DNA of 64,000 nucleotides from Prosopocoilus inquinatus (lineage: Eukaryota; Arthropoda; Insecta; Coleoptera; Lucanidae): the NCBI GenBank assembly GCA_036172665.1, contig CM069871.1, forward strand, positions 57,348,713 to 57,412,712, written 5' to 3'. This document shows, in pieces, positions 24,341 through 35,961 of this stretch (position 1 is the first letter of the stretch; each line of letters begins with the position of its first letter). The notes beneath the pieces were generated by a model. The model searched no databases. It was given only the letters and a program-made list of their open reading frames with translations, and was not told the origin of the DNA. Made by a program: the position numbers and the translations under genes.

Positions 24341-24460
24341 TAGTGTGCGACCGAATATTCGGTTTCGGTTTCGGCCGGTTTCAGCCATAATTTCGTGGTT
24401 CGGTCAAAGTTTCGGTTTCGGGCAAAAAACAGCCGAACCTTCGGCTACAACCGAAACTAC
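24341..24460. repeat. GGTTTCGG / CCGAAAC-rich repeat fragment
   Basis: CGAATATTCGGTTTCGGTTT, a GGTTCGGTCAAAGTTTCGG block, then AGCCGAACCTTCGGCTACAA and CCGAAACT show internal direct and inverted repetition of a (C)CGAAAC(C) motif. It looks like a terminal or subterminal part of an unidentified transposon. Confidence 0.45.
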
Positions 24461-24865
24461 ATTTTTTTCTTTTTTCTGCTTTAAATGCATATTAATCTCA
24501 AACTTGATTAATTTTTGGTTATCAAATAAAATGATACTCAGTTTTAACAGTGTAAATGTAAATTTTGATAGCGAATTAAAGCCGTATAAACTCATAATTG
24601 ACCGCATATTTGAAATGTGACCGATCCCAATTCAAAAGCCGATTCAAAATTCCCCAGTTTGAAAAGGCAGACCGTAATATTAACGCAATCTTTACCACAA
24701 AATTTCAAATTATAAATTGAATTTGCTTTGCAGGACGTGAAATCTCTAAAATACCAAAGTTTTTGATTCTGCAATTTTTTTAACAAAAAAATCTAACACA
24801 TTTTTCTTGTATGTATTTATGTATCACTTGGTAACTTAAAGCTAATTTTCTTTCGTAATTTTAGC

Positions 24866-25115
24866 CAGGGTTGCCAGTTTTCTTCAAACGCATTACAAAA
24901 AGCACTCAAATTACGCCAAACTCCGAAGAATAAAAAAAATTAACTGATAAATAACATACAACATTATAAAACACATAACATTATAAAATAATAAAAAATA
25001 AAATCATTTTAAAATTTTCGTAAGAAGTGTGGCAAACGACAAATGAATCATTAATTAGTCGTACAAATGTAATTGACAGTTTGACAGTTATCAAGGTAAA
25101 CTGTTCTTTTTTGTT
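24866..25115. mobile_element. Decayed transposon fragment, relative of 32352-32945
   Basis: AGGGTTGCCAGTTTTCTTC, AATTACGCCAAACTCC, AAATTTTCG, GTCGTACAAATGTAAT and TTTGACAGTTATCAAGGT occur in the same order as in 32352-32945. The GGGTTGCCA end is hAT-like. Non-coding. Confidence 0.5.
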
Positions 25116-25119
25116 TAAA

Positions 25120-26010
25120 ATAATAGGAGCAGAAATCTAACGAACAAATCTGATGAACAAATAAAAAAAAATTACAAGCAAAAAAATATGAAAAACAAAA
25201 GAGAAATGAAAGAAACAGCAAGAAAATACAAGGCATGAAAAGCGAAAAAAAGGTCGACAAAAGAAGATCGACATCATGCTGAACGAAAAGGCAACAGGTT
25301 TCCGAACGAATCAAAAAATTCGCAGAAAATAAAAGCAAACTATAGAAAAGACAATAATCCAATGAAAAAGAAACGAACGATCAAATACAGTTCATGAAAC
25401 AAAAGATTACAACTGTGATGAACACAAAACAAATACAAACCGATGAACTATGAAAAAACGTCAATAAAATGTAAAAAATCAATTCAATAAAAAGATAAGT
25501 AGAAGAGAACTCCACGATACGAAAGCCAAAGAACAGAAAAAAAACAAAGAAAAATTGATGACTTAGTTGAACAAAAAACAAATGACTCTAAACGAAAAAA
25601 AAACAGGAGAAAAAAAACACAACTGTAAGAAAGCGTCAGTCGACAAAATATGAAAAATCAATTTGATTAAAGTAAACAAAGAGAAATAAAAGAACATAAA
25701 AGAAATTTTAAAAAAAAACAGATATACTAAGATGGACTAAAAAATGAAAATCAATTAAAAAAAACAACAGGAAAAAAGACAAAAGAACAATGGATAGACC
25801 AAGAAATAAATTAAAAGAGGGTCGAAAAGTTCTGCAAGTAAAGAAAATGGTAAAAAACAAAAGGAAAAACAATAAAATTAACGAACGGTCAACTCCTTTT
25901 CAATATCATATTAAGAAGGACGACATTCAAAGCCTACTTGATATTCTAAAAGAAAAATTGAACTTAGAGGTTAAAACTCAAAAACGGAAAAGTAAAAATA
26001 AAAACTAAAA
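25120..26010. repeat. Purine-biased low-complexity region
   Basis: Long A/G-rich tract with repeated GAAAC/AAAAC words; strand-inverted relative of 19625-20000. The ORF at 25790-26008 (Lys-rich) is largely a product of this composition, although KKDDIQSLLDILKEKLNLEV would form an amphipathic helix. Not called as a gene. Confidence 0.45.
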
Positions 26011-27584
26011 GGATATTTAAATTCTACGTCAAAAAGTGCGTTAAGAAAGTGCAAGCAGAAATAAAATATCTACTACGACAAAAAAAGTTATTACACGAAA
26101 AAGAAATTGGATTTTTTTTGCTGTAACTTCTGAACCCTTTGGAATTTTCTCAACTTCAAAACAGTTCGTAACTCGTGAAATGCTTAAGAATAATTCATCT
26201 GATTCAACCGAATTCGTATCTCTTATAACAAGCGAGATTCCCATGCTGGAAATGTTATCTAGGACACACTGTATTTACATTAATGTAGAGGCGTAGACAG
26301 TCATTACTGATCGCTACACTACACTTTTTCTTTGCAACGATTCTGCAGTGGTGTATTTTTGTTACAAGGATTACATTAGAATATAGAATCTTGTTTGTGA
26401 GTTATGTGTAAATAACATTTTACAGGTTAATTTTGTTGCTTATGGTAATCAAGTAAATGATAATTTACGGGAATATACCTGTAATATTTTACGGGCTGGT
26501 ATAAAAGACCTGTAAAATTTTACTGGCTTGTAGAGAAGCAGATTGTTTACATCACCAAGACGTGTAGCTAGAAATAACGCAGAAACAAAAAACGTTTTCA
26601 TAAAAAAAATAAAGTAAATTAATTAAAATCACCATGTGAAGGTCAAAATAAAAGTTTGTACACGACATTTGCAATTAATGTTTACTAGGCTCACTGGATT
26701 ACTCACAAACTTCCAGCTCGCCCGTAAAAATTAATTTACAAAACTGGACACGTAAATAACTATTAAACGCCAAATATGTCAAAAATGTAGCCCAAATAGG
26801 GGAATTTCGCCCAATCTTGCAACTCTGATTTTAAAGGTCTTTCAATATTGGGACCATTGTTACCAACCCTAGCACAATCAAGTAGAATGTTTGAGGTATA
26901 GATTTAATTAATTTTTTCAGAGGTAATTTCCCAGTTTATGAAAGTTTGGAGTTAGCAATCCTAATTGAAAACGTTAATTTATGTTGTCCTGCAGCGGTCA
27001 ATGTTAAGAAAAAGAATGATGCGAAGGGAAGTAATTTCCTTTAAATTCTTAAGGTCCGATTTTAATCGGCCCATTAAACGAACTGATCGTTAAAATAACG
27101 ATCTCATTAAACCGAATTTACGACTGTAACGAATCGAGTTTCTGACGCCGAGTACTTGGCGAATCAAGTACTCGGATTAGCAAGGTCTGGATTGAACCTG
27201 AACTAACAGTTCTTCTAATGTCGCACTGATGGCTGATTCTTCAATAATTTTTAAGTTCAATTTATTTTCCACAAGCAAATCTCCCAGGAATACTAAAAAT
27301 TTCTTAATCAATTATTCGTAAGTTAAAGTAGCTAATTAAGACAGTCTGTTATATTTAAAACTTCTTTTATAATTAAAATATTCTTCTGTGCATCCGCCTA
27401 CCACTCTTCTTCATTTGTCACAAAAAAATGTATGAGGTAAATTCAATAAATGAAAACAAAAGTTAAAGTTTGCAAGCATAATAGGGCACATGCTTCAATA
27501 ATGTTTTTTACTTAGCTCAGGAATCATCTCTTACGCAATCATTGTATAAGCATTTTATGGAAAAAAAATATAAAAGGGGTGTGT
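26011..27584. other. Gene-free region with short repeats
   Basis: Around 26420-26530 CCTGTAAAATTTTAC-like words recur (TTTTACAGG, CCTGTAATATTTTACGGG). Around 27155 CCGAGTACTTG and CAAGTACTCGG form an 11-bp hairpin. No gene is seen. Confidence 0.4.
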
Positions 27585-27715
27585 GGGCTGGCATTTCAGT
27601 CATGGATTAACTTTAAACTTTGTTCTGTTGCCACGTCTTTTATTATTAAAACAATTGTTCTATAGGAATAACTGAAAGCCTAAAGTTAATCAAGAACTGA
27701 AATACCGACCATAAT
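27585..27715. repeat. Palindromic repeat
   Basis: GGCATTTCAGTCATGGATTA and ACTTTAAAC near 27590 pair with the reverse complement of CTAAAGTTAATCAAGAACTG and AAATACC near 27690. Probably a small MITE. Confidence 0.5.
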
Positions 27716-27874
27716 TATGTACCCCCGAAATTAAATCGTAGTACATACATTAAAAAAAAATAAAAGTTGATAAAAATTAACACAGGTATGATTATATTAT
27801 ATTACAACTTGTTCACTGGTTTATTTGAAAATGAATAATTCTCCGCTGTTGTAAAAAAAATGACGGAAATTGAA

Positions 27875-28210
27875 ATCCACACTCTTAAAGTTTGAAACTA
27901 AATCAAAGTTAACTTAAGGTCCTAACATTTAAAATCAGTTTTTCTCATAATTTATTGGTGCTACTTTAGAAAGCCAATTTAAGTAGATTTAACGCTTTAA
28001 TACTTTAAAATTAAAAATTAAAGAATCGTCCAGAATCGCAATTTCGCTTTAATGCCTTAAATTTTAATGTTTAAAGTATTAATGAGTTATAATTACTCAA
28101 ATTTGGTTTCTGAATAGCACTATTTAACTTCTTCCCTTAAAGTTTTCTTTAACTTAAATTTTTAAACTGTTAAATTGAAATACTTTTGAAAAGCACTATA
28201 AGTTTGCACA
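27875..28210. repeat. AT-rich foldback centred near 28045
   Basis: GTGCTACTTTAGAAAGCCAA and TTTAATACTTTAAAATT on the left pair with TTTAAAGTATTAATG and TTGGTTTCTGAATAGCAC on the right. Arms are about 150 bp. It lies about 260 bp beyond the stop of the AFG1-like gene. Confidence 0.55.
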
Positions 28211-28473
28211 ATAACATAGATATTTTACTGAGCTTCAAAAATTTTTTCATTGATAATTAAGCGTAGGCATAAAATTATTTGGTGTTGCTTGAAATGCATA
28301 AATCACTTTAGCAACAATTTTCTCAAAAATTACAAGGACAATTGCTCTTACACTTAAAAAGTTTACCCTAATACTAGTTATTGCAGTGCATCTTGATTCA
28401 TTTTCATACTCTTTCAATGGCACTTGTGCATAAATGAGGTATTACTGATAACTCGTTACATGTAATCTACCTA

Positions 28474-29829
28474 TCATCTCTCACCGGCATCCCAGTATTC
28501 CTTAGTTTGCATTTCCGACAGTCTGGATAAAGTGCGATCGAAAGCGAAAATTTCTTCGTCCCCACTAAACACATTGGCGTACGTATTTGCGTCTCCGCTT
28601 TCTATGTCGAGATCATCCATGAGTACTCGCTGGTCATCGTCTAATTCCTCCTCCAATTTCTTCTTCTGGAATAGCTGCCGCAGTGGAACATCTGCAGAAA
28701 TAACAACACGTGTACGATTATCATACAACGTGTCGATTAAAGTAATAAATCTACGGGTCTGGGAGATTAGTTTCAAGCTCAGCTGCGGCACCTCTCGAAT
28801 GATAATCGTGTGGAAAAATTGGGTCAAATGAAGGTAATCGCTGGCTCCCAGCGGTCGATCGCAGAGCTCTTCGAACGTCGAATCCAAGACTTCGCCGCAG
28901 GTCTTGTTGAAGGTAACGTTCCTGCCTAAAATCGTGAAAGTCCTCGGACGAACTCTGTCGTTTTCTTTGGCACACAGCATCTTGAATATGTTGTCGACAG
29001 GTTCTTCCATCTCGTGCTTGGATTTGACGAAGTAATGCGTCTGTCCCGCTTGTCCCTTCAATCGATAATCAACGCCGGAGTCCAAATTAAAAATTTCGCA
29101 ATGCGATTTCAGGACTGGTATGAATGGTAGGAAGTTAGCGCGCTGCAAGCCGTTTTTGTATAGGTCATCGGGTGATCTGTTGCTGGTGGCAATGACCACC
29201 ACGCCATTGTCGAATAACTGCGTGAATAATCTCTTGAGGATCATCGCATCGGCTATGTCGGTTACTTGGAATTCATCAAAGCAAATCAGCCAACTTTTGT
29301 CTGTTATCGCACGGGCTACTAGTGGAATGGGGTCGAACGGCTTTGATTTGGGGTCTCTTAAATCGCTACTTACTTCTAACTTGCTTTGGTGAATTTTTTC
29401 GTGCACGCCGAGCATAAACGCGTGGAAATGTACTCTTGACTTACGTTCTATATTACAACAGTTATAAAACATGTCCATTAACATTGTTTTGCCACCGCCG
29501 ACGGCCCCGTGTATGTAAAGGCCTTTCGGGGCTATCACCGTGGAGGGGAAGAATCTATCGAAGAAAGTTTCTTTGGGGGGTTCGTACACGTTAATGTCCT
29601 CATAGACCCTCTGCAAACATTCAGTGACTTTCAGTTGCTGTTCATCCCTCAGCAAATCGCCTCGTTTCAGTTTCTGTCGCAAGACATCCGTCGGCCCCGG
29701 TCCAATGTCATCACTGTATTTAGGATTGCTTAGAAAGCTTAGTTTTCTCAAGGTAACTATTTGGCCCTGGCTTAATAGAAAGTACAGTTTGGACGTGTTT
29801 TGGGCGTTTTTTAAGATGTTTGTTGCCAT
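28474..29829 (-). CDS. AFG1L: AFG1-like mitochondrial AAA ATPase
   Basis: The AFG1/LACE1 (ZapE-type) family comprises mitochondrial AAA proteins implicated in turnover of nuclear-encoded cytochrome oxidase subunits. The 451-aa single-exon frame has Walker [10 protein letters not shown] at 108-116, Walker B LICFDEF at 181-187, a sensor-like [11 protein letters not shown] at 214-224, and the family's KGLYIHG and FHAFMLGVH motifs. The first ~38 residues carry Lys/Arg and Ser/Thr but no acidic residue, as expected of a mitochondrial presequence. Length is close to the animal proteins (~450-480 aa). ATG is at 29827-29829 and the stop at 28474-28476. All motifs are intact, which argues against a dead retrocopy, although lack of introns leaves that origin possible. 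It is isolated from other host genes. Confidence 0.95.
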   Translation of the reverse strand: MATNILKNAQNTSKLYFLLSQGQIVTLRKLSFLSNPKYSDDIGPGPTDVLRQKLKRGDLLRDEQQLKVTECLQRVYEDINVYEPPKETFFDRFFPSTVIAPKGLYIHGAVGGGKTMLMDMFYNCCNIERKSRVHFHAFMLGVHEKIHQSKLEVSSDLRDPKSKPFDPIPLVARAITDKSWLICFDEFQVTDIADAMILKRLFTQLFDNGVVVIATSNRSPDDLYKNGLQRANFLPFIPVLKSHCEIFNLDSGVDYRLKGQAGQTHYFVKSKHEMEEPVDNIFKMLCAKENDRVRPRTFTILGRNVTFNKTCGEVLDSTFEELCDRPLGASDYLHLTQFFHTIIIREVPQLSLKLISQTRRFITLIDTLYDNRTRVVISADVPLRQLFQKKKLEEELDDDQRVLMDDLDIESGDANTYANVFSGDEEIFAFDRTLSRLSEMQTKEYWDAGER

Positions 29830-30837
29830 TTTTTCCTGCTACTTAATTATTAAACCTGAAATCAATTTGCTTCCAGTCGTTTCTAATATAGGAAATAATA
29901 AATTATTTATGTTACCTTATAAGGTTATCCTTAAACTTGAAAATCGATTCTTCTTCGTACCTGATAATAATAATAAACACTGCTACCGTGCGCTTTGAAA
30001 TTTAAACAAACAAAACAGATTAGGAACCACGACGGCGTCGTAGAAAAACATGTTTTTTACTGGTGCAAAATTCGCATAATTTTTACGTAATCTATGCAAA
30101 TTACGTCGTCCACATCACTGTATTGTCACCTGCTCAGCAATTCGCGTGTTCAATTATGTCAACATCACAAGGTAAACGAAAGCGTCCAATTTTCGTCCGT
30201 TCCAATTTAAACTGAATACGTACGTGACTCGGCCGACGTAGGTACGTCATCCACCACCACAGATAAATCGCCTGCCTAAGGTTATCTCTTTCTTTGTAAT
30301 AATAAAATAAAGAGACGAGAGGTGCATGCCCATGCAGTTTTAAATAAGAAGTTTGGCCAAAGAGTTTGAGCAGCTGAAAATAATTTAAATAACTTGATTT
30401 TAAGCTCTTGTAGAAAATTATTGACATTTGTAGGCAAAATAGGCAACTGATCTGTCATACTGTTTTCATTTGTTTACGGAAGCCACATTAATTGTTTTTC
30501 TGAATACAGGGTTATCACATCAACGCAAAAATTCCCAACCCCTTAAACTTTTATTTTTGAATTTAGGACGAAATGTTTGATTGATACACACAGACTAATA
30601 ATTAAAAAACTCTGCTGATGTTGACAGAAAAACAAATCAAAATCTAATATATCTCAGATATAAACTTCAATTCAAACAAGATCGCTAGATTTTTCATGAA
30701 AAATACATGGGAAGTCGCTATAATAGCCAGGGCCCCCGCGAGGCCAAAAGCCGCCCGCGTGCCAATCCATATTTTGGCGACCTCTGACAGATGAGTTTGG
30801 ACAAACAAAAACCGGTCAATTATCAAAATTATTAAAA
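29830..30837. other. Upstream flank of the AFG1-like gene
   Basis: The promoter of the AFG1-like gene must lie in this side of the gene. I see no TATA box at a convincing distance. A GC-richer block at 30725-30785 (GCCCCCGCGAGGCCAAAAG) stands out against the AT-rich background and may be an old repeat fragment. Confidence 0.35.
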
Positions 30838-31135
30838 ATTAAAAGAAAAGAAATGGAAAAACAGAAAAATTTTTAAACGTTTTCCTTCACATTTTTTAAA
30901 CATTCTTCACTTTTTCTAAACATTCCCCTTCACTTTTTTTGAACATTATTAAAAATTAAAAGAAAAGAAATGGAAAAAACAGAAAAATTTTTAAATATTT
31001 TCCTTCACATTTTTTTAATATTCTCCTTCACTTTTTCTAAACATTCTCCTTCACTTTTTTTAAACGTTCTCCTTCACTTTTTTTAAGCATCCTCCTTCAC
31101 TTTTATTTAAACATTTTCCTTCATTTTTTCAAGTT
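30838..31135. repeat. ~22-bp tandem repeat plus 115-bp duplication
   Basis: A T-rich unit close to TTTTTTTAAACATTCTCCTTC followed by AC is repeated about ten times. The block AAAAGAAAAGAAATGGAAAA with its following repeats occurs twice (from ~30840 and ~30958), so a larger segment was duplicated as well. Confidence 0.8.
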
Positions 31136-31844
31136 CCTAGCTGCCGCAAGCTCCTAAAAACGAAGGAAAGCGCTTTCTTCTCATCTGACCGGGAAGACCG
31201 CTGTTTAGACGCCCCCCCCCCCAGAATGCATACTAATATTAGAAAAAAAAACAAAATCACAAAAGCAAAAGGAACATAAATTTATAAAAACTTAAAAAGT
31301 GAAATGTAATTTGTTTTTTTGTTAACCAAACCGTAACAACTTACATAATTTATTTTTTTTGGGTTGACGGCTTCATCAAAACTTGTGGCTAGTTTTTCGA
31401 ATAATTTATACCAGACAAGAAACTGTTTCCCATTATTTTATTTTTTTCTTGGGCGAAGAAAATTACAAAATATGTCCAGTGACCAAGAAGCTAATTGCCG
31501 CCCCTTGAACATGGCGCCCGCGTGCACTGCACGCTTTGCACACATGGTTACGGTGGCCTTGACAATAGCTAATTTTTTTATATCTATATTTTTACGAAAT
31601 AACTTAAATGAGAAAATTTTTGGAACTTTTTCTCGTCAATTTTATGTGGTTTTATGATACTTTCGAAAAAACAAATGACAATCGGGCTTTCGAAATATTC
31701 AATTGTTTTCAACTTTTTTAAGTGAAACATTAGGTTTCTTTTATCATCATCAGCATCGCATTCAGGATATCAAATTAATTATGTCTCCAAAATAGTACCT
31801 CTCAAAACAGATTATTTCACAAATATTTAGCTGTAATAAATAAA
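31136..31844. other. Gene-free region
   Basis: Contains a C12 run at 31212 and a GC-richer block at 31495-31565. No exon is recognisable. Confidence 0.35.
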
Positions 31845-32330
31845 TAGTTTAAAGAGCGACATCCTACGATGGCTTTTTGACCTAACATTGGAGTAGACGC
31901 GGCCAGTCCAAAGTGCCTAAAAATGTGTTCCAGTAAAGCAAGCCGTGGAGCGTGTCAACTTGCGCCCTCTAACACTCATTAATTAGGCGTTACCATGGTT
32001 ACGGTACCGGCGATTATTTTGACAGCATAAATTTTAAGACGAATTAACATTACTCATAACCAATTATTTCAAGATGACAGTAATTTTGACACTGGTTTTG
32101 AATTTGAGGGAGCCATTTGAAAATCGCTTTTCATTTTTTTCGAAAACATTTTTTAATGGTCTTTGGACTGGCCGTAAATGACATTTCAATTCAGCTGGTC
32201 GTAGCAGTAGAATTGACAAGCTAGTTTTGTACATAATAAGTCATCCCATGCAAGGCGGCCATGCTTGTCGTCAAAGCAGGATGAAAGTTTTAAAAAATTT
32301 ATTTTATAAAAAATAAGTTAGCTATGTAAC
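31845..32330. mobile_element. Dispersed repeat with a nested MITE
   Basis: The outer parts (AGCGACATCCTACGATGGCT...AACATTGGAGTAGA and AATTGACAAGCTAG...CATGCAAGGCGGCCATGC) match 52690-52810 contiguously. Here the copy is interrupted by 31900-32172, whose ends CGGCCAGTCCAAAG and CTTTGGACTGGCCG are inverted repeats. The nested piece is non-coding and about 270 bp. Confidence 0.7.
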
Positions 32331-32351
32331 GGCTTCCCACGAACACCCTAT

Positions 32352-32945
32352 ATACAGACGTTGCCAAATTTGTCTTGAAAAAGAAAAGCCAAAAGTATTA
32401 ATATTACTACTCAATTACGCCAATCTCCAAAGTGTATAAAGTGGTATATTATTGAACGAGTAACGAAAGTGACATTTTCTTAAGCGATAGAAGTTTGGTA
32501 ATGTTCATGAGCTTAAGAAAATAATTTCGAAACTATACTTTTTCTACGACACGACTTCCAAATTCTGGTGGAGTATTACGAAGATCTAAATCACTTTCTG
32601 AATTAGAAATCGTAACAAAGGTCCGATGAACAGCACACACTAACATTTAATAATGACGCAATACAGCGATAGCAGACAACTAGACGGGGTAGGATTTATT
32701 ATCGTCTCTGGATAGGAAAGTTAACGTTATGAGAGTTTTTCTCACTAGTTACGGAAATCAAACTTTCCCTTGAAGTATTCGGTGACAATAGAATGTCTTT
32801 TCATAAAAGGTCGTAGAAAAAAATATTAATTAATTAATAAATTAAGAAAAATTCAGTAATAATGAAACATCTTTAAATTTTCGTATTTGAAGTGTGTAAA
32901 TTAGTCATACAAATGTAATGCATTTGACAGTTTCCAAGGTGTTGT
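32352..32945. mobile_element. Decayed transposon fragment, relative of 24866-25115
   Basis: GTTGCCAAATTTGTCTTG and AATTACGCCAATCTCCAAAG, then AAATTTTCG, TTAGTCATACAAATGTAAT and TTTGACAGTTTCCAAGGT, follow the order of the other copy. About 380 bp of unrelated sequence (32440-32840) separates the two halves and may be a further insertion. Confidence 0.45.
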
Positions 32946-33087
32946 GCCAAAAAGTCGGCATCAAATCTGAAAAATCTTTATTTCTGATTTTTCGAAAAAA
33001 ACTTTTTACGGCAATAACTTCTGCTTATCTGAAAACCTATTTAGCCCCTATCAAATATACCGAGTGAATTTTACTTAGATAGAAAAT

Positions 33088-33630
33088 GGAGTCAACTTTT
33101 TGTTTAAATGGTTCTGTAAATCGCCATAATTTACGATATTGGTCCGTCGAAAATCCTAACTTATTGCATGAAGCACATACTCAATACCCAAAAAAGTTGA
33201 ATATGTGGGCTGGAGTTGTAAGGAATAAGCTTATTGGTCCATTTTTTTATTAATGGTACACCGACCAGGACGAAGTATTTCCAACTTTTAAACAATTAAA
33301 TTATTTCTGCTCTTCAAAAAAATTGACTGCTTCCTCAAAATCTTTGGTTTCAGCAAGATGGAGCGCCTCCGCACTATAATAGACGAGTTAGGGATTTCTT
33401 GAATGTAACATTTCCCAACCGATGGATTGGTCGTAGAGGGTTTATTGAATGGTCTTTCCCCAGATCTTAGTCCTATGGATTTTTTTTCTATGGAGATATT
33501 TAAAATCAGCTGTTTATGTGAGACGTCCAAATAATTTGCAAGAATTGAAGTTTTCGCAAATGTGTCTCAGGGATTTGTTCATAGATTGCATATTGTCAAG
33601 AAGTAATGGCCAGCATTTTGAACACTTAAA
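33088..33630 (+). pseudogene. Old mariner-family (DD41D-type) transposase remnant
   Basis: Broken frames read NPNLLHEAHTQYPKKLNMW, AGVVRNKLIGPFFINGT, NRWIGRRGFIEW and SPMDFF. These align with NPHWMQEAHTQHPQKLNVW, TGIVGDRILSPFFIEG, GRWIGRRGPMEW and TPLDFF in the transposase at 34560-35504. Several stops and frameshifts interrupt it, and only the central and C-terminal thirds remain. It is clearly older than the neighbouring copy and lies in the opposite orientation. No terminal repeats could be paired. Confidence 0.8.
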
Positions 33631-33834
33631 ATAGTTAAATGAGTTCTTTTGCTCTTTAATAATACATAAAAACCATGGAAAATACAAAAAAATAAACAAA
33701 AAAATAAATTAATGTAGTTTAGAGCCAATGATTAAAAAGTTTATCTTTTCGGCCAGAGACTAGAGATAAAGGTAAGAAACTTGATATTAGTGGATGCAGA
33801 AGGCAGAGGAGTATCAAAATACGTACAATTATAC

Positions 33835-33960
33835 AGAGTGTTCTATTTAAAATAAAAAAGTTGGTGCCGTTTCCGGTTAAACCGGAAGTTTAATAGAAAC
33901 GAAAAACAGCCCCTCGTATGCGCCATTTGCTTTTATCTGTATGTACAAAACTTCATTAAA
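33835..33960. repeat. Transposon end, relative of 42120-42175
   Basis: TACAGAGTGTTCTATTTAAA with ATAAAAAAGTTG and TTTCCGGTT is the reverse complement of TTTCGGTTTCAACTTTGTTA with TTTTAAATGGAACACCCTA at 42130. It is a terminal fragment of a TA-flanked element family. Confidence 0.55.
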
Positions 33961-34033
33961 ATCATCAATTCCTCTTCCGAGATATTTCGATGGTTCATGG
34001 ATCCATACTTTATTCCAAGCCTGTATACATATA

Positions 34034-35959
34034 CAGCGTGGAAACTAAGTAGCGGATAAAATCCATAACTCCGTTAATATTTGTAATAAAGCAAAAATCG
34101 GGGTACAGCGATTCAAATTACAGCGCATAAGAAGAAGTATATTTTGAGATATTTTCATGAATTTTTTTTAAGTTATGACGTCATCAAGATTTTTTTTAAA
34201 TGACAACCTATATTTTTTATTTTTTATTTCGGTGGGATTCTTTAACCTACTTTTAACAGTATAAAATTTTGGATCGATTACATAACAAAAAATTCAAGAA
34301 AAACGGCCATAAAAGTTTAATTGTAAAGTTGAAGAATAAACAGAACATCTAGTTAGCTAGGTTTAAAACGAAACAAAATTAAGGTGTAAATAAACAAAAT
34401 TTGATTTTGACAGTCATTGAAATCACAATAAATGTTCAAACTGACGACCATGCACCAACTGATAATACCCAAGACGCTCATAAAATTCATTTATTACATT
34501 TTGAATAGTTTGAGGTGTTATTAACCCACACTCCTGTCGAATTCTTTCTTTAAGATCGTCTAAGTTGTTAGGTCTATTTTTATACACCTTAAGTACCCCC
34601 ATAGAAAAAAGTCTAATGGCGTTAGATCAGAGGATCTAGCTGGCCATTCCATTGGACCTCTTCTTCCTATCCATCTACCTGGGAACATCTCGTCCAAATA
34701 ACGTCGCACATCAACTGCGTAGTGTGGCGGAGCACCGTCGTGTTGCATCCAAATGTTATTGTTTGGTACGTCACAGTCATTTTCATTAGGAAATAATATC
34801 GCCAATGCAGGTACTAATTCGAATTGTAAGAAGTGTAGATATTTCTCACCAGTTAAATTACCTTCGATAAAGAATGGACTTAAAATTCTGTCACCGACAA
34901 TTCCTGTCCATACGTTGAGCTTCTGGGGATGTTGAGTATGGGCTTCTTGCATCCAGTGGGGATTTTCCCTAGACCAATATTGACAATTATGTCTGTTAAC
35001 AGTTCCATGTAAAGTAAAACTTGCCTCATCAGAAAAAATTATACGCTGCGAGAACATTGGATCACGATTGCAAATTTCCAACATTTCTTCACAAAATTCT
35101 TGTCTATGATCATAGTCAGTTTCTGCTAACTCATGGACTAATTTTACTTTATACGGATGAAACTTTTGCATTTTTAAAAGTTTCAGTACCGAGGTATGGC
35201 TCAGGTTGTGCTCTAAAGCAATGTCTCGACTAGTCGAATGCGGATTATTTTCTATTTCTAGTAAAATATCAAGCTGCACATCGTCAATTAATTTTGTCTT
35301 AGGGTGCCCAGTTTTTGGAAGGTCTTTCACAATACCGTAATTTCGAAATTTATTTTCTATTCTGCTGACTGTGGATTGACTTATTTGCTGATCAGGATAT
35401 TTGTCTATAAAAAGTCGACACACCTCTTGATGAGTTCTAATTCGATCGCCATACCCAATCATCATTAGAACTTCAATTCTTTGTTTTTCAGTCAGCAACA
35501 CCATTTTGGTAAAAGGTTTTTTAATAATTAGTGTAACTCCTACTATTCACAGGGAATAAAAATACTCACTTTATTGTGATAGGTATTTACAAGTTCTTGT
35601 CAATCAAACAAATTTTGTTTGTTTTACACCTAGCTAACTAGAAATTCTGTTAATTTCTTCAACTTTACAATTAAACTTTTATGGCCGTTTTTCTTGAATT
35701 TTTTGTTATGTAATCGATCAAAAATTTTATATTGTTGAAAGCAGGTTAAACAATCCCACCGAAATAAAAAATAAAAAATATAGGTCATTTAAAAAAAATC
35801 TTGATGACGTCATAACTTAAAAAAAAATCATGAAAATATCTCAAAATATACTTCTTCTTATGCGCTGTAATTTGAATCGCTGTACCCCTTTTAGATTTTT
35901 GCTTTATTACAAATATTAACGGAGTTATGGATTTTATCCGCTACTTAGTTTCCACACTG
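34034..35959 (-). mobile_element. Near-intact mariner-like element with ~350-bp TIRs
   Basis: Inverted repeats begin CAGCGTGGAAACTAAGTAGC on the left and CAGTGTGGAAACTAAGTAGC on the right, flanked by TA (34032-34033 and 35960-35961). They remain alignable for about 350 bp to the CTAGTTAGCTAGG block (left arm to ~34383, right arm from ~35605). The element is 1926 bp and carries one transposase gene on the minus strand. Such long, well-preserved arms are unusual for mariner, whose repeats are usually near 30 bp. Confidence 0.9.
34423..35504 (-). pseudogene. DD41D mariner transposase, one frameshift near the C-terminus
   Basis: The intact 314-aa part (35504-34560) starts MVLLTEKQRIEVLMMIGYGD. 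It has an N-terminal helix-turn-helix region with ISQSTVSRIENKF, then the catalytic blocks IIFSDEASFTLHG, WMQHDGAPPHYA and DLTPLDFFLWGYL. Forty-one residues separate the second and third aspartates, placing it with DD41D rather than the DD34D of classical mariner. Near 34588-34592 a single base is missing relative to the expected frame. Beyond it the shifted frame continues KVYKNRPNNLDDLKERI to HGRQFEHLL and a stop at 34423. The catalytic core is complete, so one mutation separates this copy from an open gene of about 360 codons. Cut-and-paste DNA transposition is the known family role. Confidence 0.88.
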
Positions 35960-35961
35960 TA

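Noticed and set aside
25790..26008. 72-aa Lys-rich frame
   Set aside because: It lies at the end of a purine-rich tract. Its possible helix is not enough to support a gene.
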